Assembly: GCF_016811075.1 (NCBI RefSeq)
Contig: NZ_JAFBGL010000001.1
Coordinates: forward strand, 558,001-622,000
DNA: 64,000 bases
Source of the DNA: Oceaniferula flava
Lineage (GTDB): Bacteria > Verrucomicrobiota > Verrucomicrobiia > Verrucomicrobiales > Akkermansiaceae
Direction of reading: 5' to 3'
The position numbers and the translations under genes are program-made. The notes below the pieces were generated by a model, which saw only the letters and a program-made list of their open reading frames with translations, did no database searches and had not been told where the DNA came from. Below are positions 50,715 to 58,336 of the stretch, piece by piece (the first letter of the stretch is position 1; each line of letters opens with the position of its first letter).

Positions 50715-51680
50715 ATGACTCAAATTGCCAACAATCTCGTCGAGACCGTGGGGAACACTCCACTGGTCAAACTCAACCACGTTACTCAGGGCTTAGACGC
50801 TGAGATTCTCGTGAAGTGTGAGTTTTTCAACCCTCTGTTCAGCGTCAAGGACCGGATTGGGCGCTCGATGGTGGAGACGGCGGAAAAAGATGGTAGCCTC
50901 AAACCCGGCGGCACCATTGTGGAGCCCACTTCAGGAAACACTGGGATCGCACTCGCTTTTGTAGCTCGCTCCAAGGGCTACCGCTGTATTCTGACGATGC
51001 CGGAAACCATGTCGATGGAACGCCGCATGCTGCTGCGTATGCTCGGTGCGGAAATCGTGCTCACCCCAGGGCCTAAGGGCATGAACGGCGCCATTGTCAA
51101 AGCCAAGCAGCTCTGCGAAGAGCTCGGCGAAATGGCTTTCAACCCAAGCCAATTTGATAACCCGGCAAACCCCGAAGCTCACCGCTTGACCACCGCGGAG
51201 GAAATCTGGGAAGCCACCGGCGGAAACATCGATGCCTTCGTGGCTGGTGTGGGCACCGGCGGCACATTGACTGGAGTCAGTGAGGTGCTGAAAGACCGCT
51301 GTGATATGAAAGCTTTCGCCGTTGAGCCGACCGATAGTCCGGTCATCTCAGGCGGCAAACCTGGGCCACACAAGATCCAAGGGATCGGTGCTGGCTTTAT
51401 CCCTGGCAACCTCAATGTCGATATCATCGATGAGGTGATCCAGGTCAGTAACGAAGACGCCTTTGCCACGGCCCAAGATGTGGCGCAGAACGAAGGTCTG
51501 CCAGTGGGGATTTCCAGTGGTGGCAATATCTGGTCGGCTATTCAGCTGGCCAAGCGCCCTGAGTTCGCCGGCAAACGCATCGTCACCGTGGCCTGCAGCT
51601 CCACCGAGCGCTACCTCAGCACTCCACTCGCCGAGAAGGTGAAGGAGGAGGTCAGCAACTTAGCTGTCCAAGACGTGTAA
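50715..51680 (+). CDS. cysK: Cysteine synthase A
   Basis: The start at ATG 50715 gives MTQIANNLVETVGNTPLVKL, the canonical N-terminus; an earlier start (50682) adds 11 unlike residues. The 321-residue protein contains N-P-L-F-S-V-K-D-R-I-G with PLP Lys45, T-S-G-N-T-G-I-A-L near 75 and G-T-G-G-T-L-T-G near 180. It condenses O-acetylserine with sulfide in the cytosol. It is divergent from rlmN with 160 nt between and likely co-transcribed with the 72-residue gene downstream. Confidence 0.95.
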   Translation: MTQIANNLVETVGNTPLVKLNHVTQGLDAEILVKCEFFNPLFSVKDRIGRSMVETAEKDGSLKPGGTIVEPTSGNTGIALAFVARSKGYRCILTMPETMSMERRMLLRMLGAEIVLTPGPKGMNGAIVKAKQLCEELGEMAFNPSQFDNPANPEAHRLTTAEEIWEATGGNIDAFVAGVGTGGTLTGVSEVLKDRCDMKAFAVEPTDSPVISGGKPGPHKIQGIGAGFIPGNLNVDIIDEVIQVSNEDAFATAQDVAQNEGLPVGISSGGNIWSAIQLAKRPEFAGKRIVTVACSSTERYLSTPLAEKVKEEVSNLAVQDV

Positions 51681-51693
51681 CCAATAAGAATCT

Positions 51694-51912
51694 ATGCAAC
51701 GAAAAGTAACTCGAGACATCATACTGGATCCAAATTCATCGGAAGTTCACAGGAATAATGTGATCGCCGTGTCGTTTGCCAGAGAGGGGGCGGAAATCAG
51801 CAATGATCTCGTCCCTGTTGATGTTCTCGGTGACTTTTCCTTGGTAGCCTCGGACGAGGAATGGGAAGCAGGTTATCAGGATCTGCTCTACCGCATCCAG
51901 GCCGTTGCCTGA
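51694..51912 (+). CDS. Small protein of unknown function downstream of cysK
   Basis: The 72-residue protein starts MQRKVTRDIILDPNSSEVH, 13 nt after the cysK stop. It is mixed charged/hydrophobic, ends Y-Q-D-L-L-Y-R-I-Q-A-V-A and has no transmembrane helix or cysteine. The tight spacing suggests co-transcription. No family is recognised, and a regulator of sulfur assimilation would be a guess. Confidence 0.55.
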   Translation: MQRKVTRDIILDPNSSEVHRNNVIAVSFAREGAEISNDLVPVDVLGDFSLVASDEEWEAGYQDLLYRIQAVA

Positions 51913-51933
51913 CTGCCAGAGGGTGCGGACCCC

Positions 51934-52788
51934 TTAGTCTGGGAAGACAATCGCGCGGTTGTTCTGAATGATGGTGCGATCGTTGACGTGGTAGCGGATA
52001 CCACGAGCGATGGCATTGCGTTCGCAGTCGCGACCTAAGCGCATCAGGTCCTTGGGGGTGTGGAAGTGCTGCACCCGCTTGACCTCCTGCTCAATAATCG
52101 GGCCGGCATCGAGGTCACTGGTGACATAGTGGCAGGTAGCGCCAATTAGTTTCACCCCACGCTCGTAGGCCTGCCGATACGGATTGGCTCCGATGAAGGC
52201 CGGGAGGAAGGAGTGGTGGATGTTGATGATTTTTCCACCGAACTCGGAGCAGAACCAATCGGGGAGGATCTGCATGAAACGTGCTAGTACGGTGAGCTCC
52301 ACATCTTCCTCGTGCAGGATGCTGCGGATTTGCTGGAAGCCGGCTTCTTTTTGGTCGCCATCCATGTCGATCAGGTGAAAGGGGAGCCCGGCCTGCTCGG
52401 CAATGCTGCGGCAGGTGTCGCGATTGCCAATCACGGAGGTGATTTCGATGGGCATTTCACCCAGTTTGGTGCGCCAGAGGATTTCGTTCAGGCAGTGATC
52501 GGTTTTGGTCACTAGAACCGCAGTGCGCATTTTGTAGGGCAGTCGACGAAAGTGCCAGGTGGCATGCAGGGATTTGCCCAGGGTGTTGAATCCATCAATG
52601 AAGTCCTCAACCTCCACAGAGAGATGGGTGGTGTCGATTTCCACCCGCGCAAAAAACTTCTCGTTCACCGCATCCGTGAACTGGGAGAATTCGGTCATGT
52701 TTCCGGCATAATCCGCCACGTAGGAGGCGATTTTGGCAACGATGCCGTGTTGGTCCGGACAGTCGATTTTGAGGATGAGCCCTTGCAT
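51934..52788 (-). CDS. purU: Formyltetrahydrofolate deformylase (PurU)
   Basis: The start at 52788 gives MQGLILKIDCPDQHGIVAKI; an upstream start at 52800 is possible. The 284-residue protein has an N-terminal ACT domain (about 1-80) and a formyltransferase domain. Its catalytic region includes G-N-R-D-T-C-R near 116, I-N-I-H-H-S-F-L-P near 215 (His) and D-L-D-A-G-P-I-I near 250 (Asp). It hydrolyses 10-formyl-THF to formate for purine synthesis and balances one-carbon pools. It is convergent with the cysK operon. Confidence 0.94.
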   Translation of the reverse strand: MQGLILKIDCPDQHGIVAKIASYVADYAGNMTEFSQFTDAVNEKFFARVEIDTTHLSVEVEDFIDGFNTLGKSLHATWHFRRLPYKMRTAVLVTKTDHCLNEILWRTKLGEMPIEITSVIGNRDTCRSIAEQAGLPFHLIDMDGDQKEAGFQQIRSILHEEDVELTVLARFMQILPDWFCSEFGGKIINIHHSFLPAFIGANPYRQAYERGVKLIGATCHYVTSDLDAGPIIEQEVKRVQHFHTPKDLMRLGRDCERNAIARGIRYHVNDRTIIQNNRAIVFPD

Positions 52789-52979
52789 GACGGTGATCAT
52801 GCATAGTTAGAGAGCTTTGGCTACTGCTGTCTGTGATCATGACTCGATCGATTCATGGCTTTATTCCACGGCATACAGTCACGCAAGACTTAGATGATCA
52901 TTGACGTGCCATCACACACTCTGCTGGAATTCATCAACATGAGGTGAGCTCCCGTGCTCGACACCACCTCTCAAATAAT

Positions 52980-55076
52980 ATGATGATACGAATCGGTTTT
53001 TTAATCACCGCCCTGCTATGTGCATGGATTCAGGCAGAGGATCAATACGGCACATATGAGCTGGGTGAGGGCAACGAAATTGTCGTCACCGATGGCGTGA
53101 TCATCAGGGAGGTTCCCGTTGGAAAAGGCAAACGGCCGATGATCGCAGTGGGCACGAAGGCTGGTTATAACTACATGTATGATCCGAACGATCGGTCGAT
53201 GGAGGGGATTTGGACAGGGCACTTTGGTCGCCAAGATCCCGCTGGCCAGTTCGAGCCGATGAACCAGAAAATGAAGTCGTTTCACCTCAAACGACTGCCG
53301 TGGATCTTCTCCGAGCCACTGCGCTTGAAGATGAAGCTCAAGCAGGACCACAAGTGGGTCGGGGTGGAAGTGGTCGATGGCAAGGTGTATTTCAAAACCA
53401 TCCTCACCGAGGCGATCACCGGCATGCGCTGGGAAATTAAAGAGCACCTCGAATACATCTCGGAACTCGAGCAAAATATTCACTTCGACATCAAGGCGAA
53501 TAAGAAGACCAAGGAGAACCTGAACTACAAACTGACTCAGGTGCCATTCCGCCGACTATCCACCAATGGGAAGCAGAACCAGCGCAACGGACTGAAAAAC
53601 CTCTTTCCCAACCAGGAGAAGTTCACCATTTCCTTCCTGCGCCGGGGAGAGAAGGTGACCATCCCCAATGGTTACACGGTGGAAAAAGTCGACCTCCCCA
53701 AGGTGCGCCGACCGTTCTTGTTTGAGCCGACTGATATTGCCTTTGCCGACGATGGTTCCGCGTATATCTCAACACGCACCGGAGCCGTTTGGAAAAATAA
53801 GGATGGTAAATGGATCCTCTTCGCCGATGGCCTTCAGGAGGTCAATGGCGTGCTCATCGCTCCCGATGGCAAGGGCGTCTACGTGATGCAGAAGCCGGAA
53901 CTCACCCTGCTCAAGGACACGGATGGGGACGACATCGCGGACGTGTATGTATCAGTGGAAGATCGCTACCGCTACACAGGGAACTACCACGAATTCGTCT
54001 ACGGCCCGCGCATGGATTCCGAGGGGAATCTGTATTTCTCCACCGGCCTCGCCGCCCGTGGCTACCACCAGGTGAAAGGCGATTTTAAAAAGCCAATGTC
54101 CACTTCGCTCGGCTACCGCGGCTGGGTCATGAAGGTCGATAAGGATGGCAATATCACTCCTTACGCCTCCGGATTACGGTCGCCCGCCGGCATTGGCATG
54201 AACGATCAGGACGAGCTTTTTGTCACCGATAACCAAGGCGACTGGGTGGCCTCATCTTATCTGGGTCACGTGGAGAAGGACGATTTCCTCGGTCACCCGG
54301 CTGCACTCTGGGATCTGCCGGAATACGGTCTTACACCGAGTGTGTTAGATTACAAAACCAGTCCGCAAACGGTGCCATCCGTGCCTGAACTCGATCAGGA
54401 AAAGTTCGCCAAAGCCAGAAAGCACCCCGCCGTGTGGCTGTCCCACGGTGATCTCACTAACTCCCCTGGTCATCCGGCCTTTGCACCAGCAGAAGGTTTT
54501 GGCCCTTTTGGCGGGCAGGCCTTTATTGCGGACATTGCCCAACGTAATGTGGTGCGTGTGTCCTTGGAAAAAGTAGGTGGAGCCTATCAAGGTGCGGTCT
54601 ACCCATTTATTCGCCCGCTCAGCAGCGCAGCCTACTCGGCAGGCTTTGATAAGAAGGGAAACCTATGGATTGGTTCCGTCGGTCGCGGTTGGGTTGCCGG
54701 TGAGTCTGAGCTTGAGGTGATTCGCTACAAGGAAGGCGAATCGCCCTTCGAGATTCATCATTTTGCGCTCACAAAGGATGGTTTCGATATCGTGCTGACC
54801 CAGCCTATGGCTGAGAAGTCACTGGTTGCAGACGCGATCAAGGTCCGCGAATATGATTACAAATATTGGGATGGCTACGGTTCCGAGCCCATGCATGAGG
54901 CCCCGGTGCCGGTAAAAAAGGTCAGCGTCTCCGACGATGGTCTTACAGTTTCTATCGAGCTCGATCGCAAAGAGCACTTCATCTATCAGATCGAGCTTCC
55001 CAAGCTCAAATCCAAGTCCGGCCTCGTGCTTGAGAACAACTACGGTGTCTACACCCTGAACAAACTCCTTCCATGA
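52980..55076 (+). CDS. Secreted beta-propeller dehydrogenase-like protein with PVC-specific N-terminal module (DUF6797-like)
   Basis: The start at 52980 gives MMIRIGFLITALLCAWIQAE, a signal peptide; earlier in-frame GTG 52944 is disfavoured. The 698-residue protein has an N-terminal module (about 25-115) with G-V-I-I-R-E-V-P, M-I-A-V-G-T-K-A-G-Y-N-Y and D-R-S-M-E-G-I-W. A mixed region follows, then a beta-propeller (about 230-620) with F-E-P-T-D-I-A-F-A-D-D-G-S, D-T-D-G-D-D-I-A-D and G-L-R-S-P-A-G-I-G. Propellers of this type resemble PQQ-dependent sugar dehydrogenases. It overlaps the cytochrome gene by 4 nt (ATGA), so the two are coupled. No heme motif is present in it. Confidence 0.8.
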   Translation: MMIRIGFLITALLCAWIQAEDQYGTYELGEGNEIVVTDGVIIREVPVGKGKRPMIAVGTKAGYNYMYDPNDRSMEGIWTGHFGRQDPAGQFEPMNQKMKSFHLKRLPWIFSEPLRLKMKLKQDHKWVGVEVVDGKVYFKTILTEAITGMRWEIKEHLEYISELEQNIHFDIKANKKTKENLNYKLTQVPFRRLSTNGKQNQRNGLKNLFPNQEKFTISFLRRGEKVTIPNGYTVEKVDLPKVRRPFLFEPTDIAFADDGSAYISTRTGAVWKNKDGKWILFADGLQEVNGVLIAPDGKGVYVMQKPELTLLKDTDGDDIADVYVSVEDRYRYTGNYHEFVYGPRMDSEGNLYFSTGLAARGYHQVKGDFKKPMSTSLGYRGWVMKVDKDGNITPYASGLRSPAGIGMNDQDELFVTDNQGDWVASSYLGHVEKDDFLGHPAALWDLPEYGLTPSVLDYKTSPQTVPSVPELDQEKFAKARKHPAVWLSHGDLTNSPGHPAFAPAEGFGPFGGQAFIADIAQRNVVRVSLEKVGGAYQGAVYPFIRPLSSAAYSAGFDKKGNLWIGSVGRGWVAGESELEVIRYKEGESPFEIHHFALTKDGFDIVLTQPMAEKSLVADAIKVREYDYKYWDGYGSEPMHEAPVPVKKVSVSDDGLTVSIELDRKEHFIYQIELPKLKSKSGLVLENNYGVYTLNKLLP

Positions 55077-56026
55077 TTCATCTGCTTACCAACCTGACCC
55101 TTATTTCCTCCTGCGTGTCCCTGGCCTATGCCCAGGCCACTGATATCACCGTGCAGGATAAAACGCTGATCCAGCGCTGCCTCATCGATGACGCTCCTTC
55201 CACTCGTATGATCGCGGTGGGAAATCCCGGCGGTTTTAACTATGCCTTTGATGCACTGCATTGCGCTCCCGTCTTTGCTTGGAGTGGCGGTTTTTTGGAT
55301 TTTAAGGGCGAAGTCAATGGTCGTGGTGGTAACCCCAGCAAGGTGCTCGGGGTGAGACAGAGCCTTGGCACGGATACGATTCCATTTCGCGTCAAAAAAT
55401 CCGACGTCGCTCCGGAGGCGATTAAGTTCCATGGCTACCGTCGCGATGCAGAAACCGGCGAGCCGACATTTACCTACGCGATCGATGGGTTTCCTGTTGA
55501 GCAGAAGGTCGATTTCACCACGGCGAACGTGGTCACTCTGAACTTCACCTTTCCCAAACCGAGCGAGAGCAAGAACTACTACCGCGTTGATGTCGCCCAG
55601 GTCGACAAGGTGGAGCTGAGCGAAGGGCTTACACTCAGTGGCAAGCAGGTGATCGAATTTCCCGCCGGCGCCACCACTGCGAAGATCACCCTGCACCTCA
55701 AACCTGCCAACAAGAAGTTTGTCCGCAAGATCGTCAAACTTTCCGGCGAGCAAATTTACAAGATGCACTGCAACGCCTGCCACTCGCTCGACGGCAGCAA
55801 GTTGATCGGCCCCAGTTTCAAGGGCTTCTTCGGCAAGAAACACAACGTTGTGAGAAATGGTCAGGAGCAGCAAGTGCTCGTGGATGCTGCCTACCTGAAG
55901 GAATCGATCACCGATCCACAGGCCGCGATTGTCAAAGGTTACGAAGCGGTGCCCATGCCAAGTTTCTCCAAGGTGCTGAGTAAAAGGGAAATTGAGACCT
56001 TGGTGAAATACCTCTCGAAGCTCTAA
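55073..56026 (+). CDS. Secreted cytochrome c with a PVC-specific N-terminal module
   Basis: The 317-residue protein has a signal peptide ending near A-Y-A-Q-A. Residues about 22-90 repeat the module of the preceding protein: L-I-Q-R-C-L-I-D-D, M-I-A-V-G-N-P-G-G-F-N-Y and F-D-A-L-H-C-A-P-V-F-A-W. The C-terminal 95 residues are a class I cytochrome c with heme site C-N-A-C-H near 234, G-P-S-F-K-G and ligand-type M-P-S-F-S-K. It should take electrons from the propeller protein encoded upstream. Coupling through an ATGA overlap supports a joint complex. Confidence 0.85.
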   Translation: MIHLLTNLTLISSCVSLAYAQATDITVQDKTLIQRCLIDDAPSTRMIAVGNPGGFNYAFDALHCAPVFAWSGGFLDFKGEVNGRGGNPSKVLGVRQSLGTDTIPFRVKKSDVAPEAIKFHGYRRDAETGEPTFTYAIDGFPVEQKVDFTTANVVTLNFTFPKPSESKNYYRVDVAQVDKVELSEGLTLSGKQVIEFPAGATTAKITLHLKPANKKFVRKIVKLSGEQIYKMHCNACHSLDGSKLIGPSFKGFFGKKHNVVRNGQEQQVLVDAAYLKESITDPQAAIVKGYEAVPMPSFSKVLSKREIETLVKYLSKL

Positions 56027-56244
56027 ACCCTGCTGCTGGAAGGGGAAATCCGGAGTGTTACCGCTGTGGAGCGATTCCTTAGGGCATGGGTGTCGAAGCG
56101 TTGGAATCTCAAATAAGGCCATAATTGGACAGAAATTGATGGATATGCGCTGCCTAATAGGCATCTAACAATGTCGAAATATCCCTTTGCATCACGATTC
56201 CGATTCTGGCATAAGCATTAACACTGATACTGTAATCATCCACT

Positions 56245-57207
56245 ATGCGTGTCCCATTCATACTTAAAACTTCCGCCGTGCTTGTGCTCGGGGTCTTGCC
56301 TCGTCTAGCCACCGCTGAACCTGAGTCGCTTACGGAGGGGGATCGCATTGCTCTGGATGAACAGCTGCTCAAGATCCAGCAACAGTCACAAGACCGGGTG
56401 GGAGGTTTGTATCGGCGCGCGATTCAAGATTACCGCAACGCCATTCAATCGGATGACGCCACCATGAATCTCTACCTTAAATGTTACGAGAAGGTGCGCT
56501 ACACCGATGAAAAACGCAAAACCCAGGACTTCCGCGAGTGGAAACGCCGCAACAAAGATCGACTGAACTCCGCATCCATGCGCATGGCCCTGCGTCACCA
56601 ATTGTCGTGGTTGCTGCTGAGTATTGAAGCGGCGCAGCGCGATGGTGAGATCAGTGAGATGGGGCAACGAGCGATGACCCACCTTGACCAGATCTTTAAA
56701 AATGCCGAAAGGTTGCAGGAGCACCGCAATGTTCTTAGTCAAAACGCACTCAGCTCGGTGTTTGCTCAAGCGTATGACCTCAATATCAAAGTGAAAGACT
56801 GGCCGACGTCCGCCTTGGACATTGGTGGGATTTACAAGCAGGTAATCATGCCGCCACTGCGCAGCAGGGATCGAGTGGGATTGCTCCGCTCGGCCTGGAT
56901 TCGCCGCATCCAGCACGAAGGGCTGGTGCATGAGAAGTGGGGTAAGCGAGAGGGCACCAGCATCGGGAAAAAAGACGCCATGCTGCCACCCGAGTATGAA
57001 AAATTCCTCGCCGAAAACCGTCCGGCACTGCTCTGGCAAATGGAGGTGGACTGCTTTAAAGTAGGCGATGAAAAAGCGGCTGCCGTCAACATGCTCAACC
57101 ATTTGCAAAAATATCTGTATCACAAAAATGCCCCCGATTGGATCAAGGACTTCCAAGAGTTGATCAATCCGGAGAAGCTGGAAGGTGACGAAGTGGCTGA
57201 AAAGTAA
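56245..57207 (+). CDS. Secreted helical protein of unknown function
   Basis: The 320-residue protein has signal peptide MRVPFILKTSAVLVLGVLPR. The mature part is mostly alpha-helical and charged (for example K-I-Q-Q-Q-S-Q-D-R-V-G-G-L-Y, K-R-R-N-K-D-R-L-N-S-A). No cysteine pair, heme or known motif is seen. It follows the cytochrome gene by 218 nt and precedes a PEP-CTERM gene by 198 nt, so it is probably monocistronic. Function unknown. Confidence 0.75.
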   Translation: MRVPFILKTSAVLVLGVLPRLATAEPESLTEGDRIALDEQLLKIQQQSQDRVGGLYRRAIQDYRNAIQSDDATMNLYLKCYEKVRYTDEKRKTQDFREWKRRNKDRLNSASMRMALRHQLSWLLLSIEAAQRDGEISEMGQRAMTHLDQIFKNAERLQEHRNVLSQNALSSVFAQAYDLNIKVKDWPTSALDIGGIYKQVIMPPLRSRDRVGLLRSAWIRRIQHEGLVHEKWGKREGTSIGKKDAMLPPEYEKFLAENRPALLWQMEVDCFKVGDEKAAAVNMLNHLQKYLYHKNAPDWIKDFQELINPEKLEGDEVAEK

Positions 57208-57405
57208 GTCAATGAGCACGTATGCTCGAAGTGTCCTCTTCGCTTTGCGGTGGGGATATCTATGTAGGTAAAAGAGCAACCTATTTGCTCGGAAGTTGTT
57301 TGCTGACGTATCTGGAGCAATCAACCAATTGTGTGAGTGATGTGATGATTCATCAAGGAGACGCAGCCATGCTGAGAATCACACAGCGAACAAACACCAC
57401 AAAAC

Positions 57406-58116
57406 ATGAACCTACTCAACAAAGCAAATCTGATGCTGCTCTCCGGGGCGCTTCTTACGGGCACAAGTAGTGCTATCACCCTGATCGGCACGGAATTCGA
57501 CGGCACCAAAAATGGCACTGCCATGAATGGTATCGCATGGACGACCAATGGTGTGACCGCCAGCTCAACCACGATGACTGCAGTCAACGATTTCCAGTCC
57601 ACAGGCACGGGTGACTTATTCACGACGACAGATGCCAATTCTTTGTTCGCCGTGAATAACAACCTGGGGCACAACAGCGGGCAGGGAACATGGAACACCT
57701 CATTTTCATTCACCACGAGTGCGACTGATATCATCGTGCTCAATGATTTCACTCTGGTAAGTGATAACTTCGGGGGCACAGGAGATTTCAATATCACTAG
57801 CAATACCACCCTCTGGACCATTGAACTTACCGGTGGCACGGGGGCTGAAACCATCACTACCGAGCACGTCCATGCAGCCGATGATGGAACGGCTCATCCG
57901 CTTTCCACCACAGCCTCCTTCGCAGGGGTAACCTTGGATGCGAACACTACCTATACGGTGAAAATTACCGCAGACGGAACCAATGGTGCAGGCTTTCACA
58001 TCGGTTTGGACAGCATTGCCATGGGAGGCACCGTCTCGACGGTTCCTGAGCCATCATCCGCCTTGCTGCTTGGCCTGGCCGGTTCAGCCTGCCTGATTCT
58101 GCGCCGTCGCGTGTAG
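57406..58116 (+). CDS. PEP-CTERM sorting-signal protein
   Basis: The 236-residue protein has a signal peptide (MNLLNKANLMLLSGALLTGT). The Thr/Ala/Gly-rich beta body has few charges. The C-terminus carries the PEP-CTERM signal: V-P-E-P-S-S, a hydrophobic helix A-L-L-L-G-L-A-G-S-A-C-L-I-L and a basic tail R-R-R. Such proteins are anchored or exported by exosortase systems and often belong to extracellular matrix. No exosortase gene is in the window. The gene ends at a clear terminator. Confidence 0.9.
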   Translation: MNLLNKANLMLLSGALLTGTSSAITLIGTEFDGTKNGTAMNGIAWTTNGVTASSTTMTAVNDFQSTGTGDLFTTTDANSLFAVNNNLGHNSGQGTWNTSFSFTTSATDIIVLNDFTLVSDNFGGTGDFNITSNTTLWTIELTGGTGAETITTEHVHAADDGTAHPLSTTASFAGVTLDANTTYTVKITADGTNGAGFHIGLDSIAMGGTVSTVPEPSSALLLGLAGSACLILRRRV

Positions 58117-58141
58117 AGAGACACCCTTTATTTTCAAAGCC

Positions 58142-58177
58142 AAGACCTTCTTCCGATACGGGAGAAGGTCTTTTTTT
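58142..58177 (+). terminator. Terminator after the PEP-CTERM gene
   Basis: AAGACCTTCT (58142-58151) pairs with AGAAGGTCTT (58163-58172) around an 11-nt loop, and the 3' arm runs into seven T residues. It lies 26 nt after the stop. Confidence 0.9.
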
Positions 58178-58263
58178 GTGTGCTTGTTGTGGGTTGGCGG
58201 GATTCGCTGAGCACGTTCACCTCGCTGCTGATGGGGCTTTGTCTGGGCTCCACGTTCCAGCAC

Positions 58264-58316
58264 AAAAAAAATCCCGCGCCCTTGCTCAACCTAAAGTGGC
58301 TGGCGGGACGCGGGAT
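58264..58316 (-). terminator. Terminator of the glutamate synthase gene
   Basis: ATCCCGCG (58271-58278) pairs with CGCGGGAT (58309-58316) around a 30-nt loop. On the minus strand the A-run at 58264-58270 becomes a U-tract. It starts 21 nt past the gltB stop. Confidence 0.8.
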
Positions 58317-58336
58317 GGAGAGGGGGCGTTGGCGAA

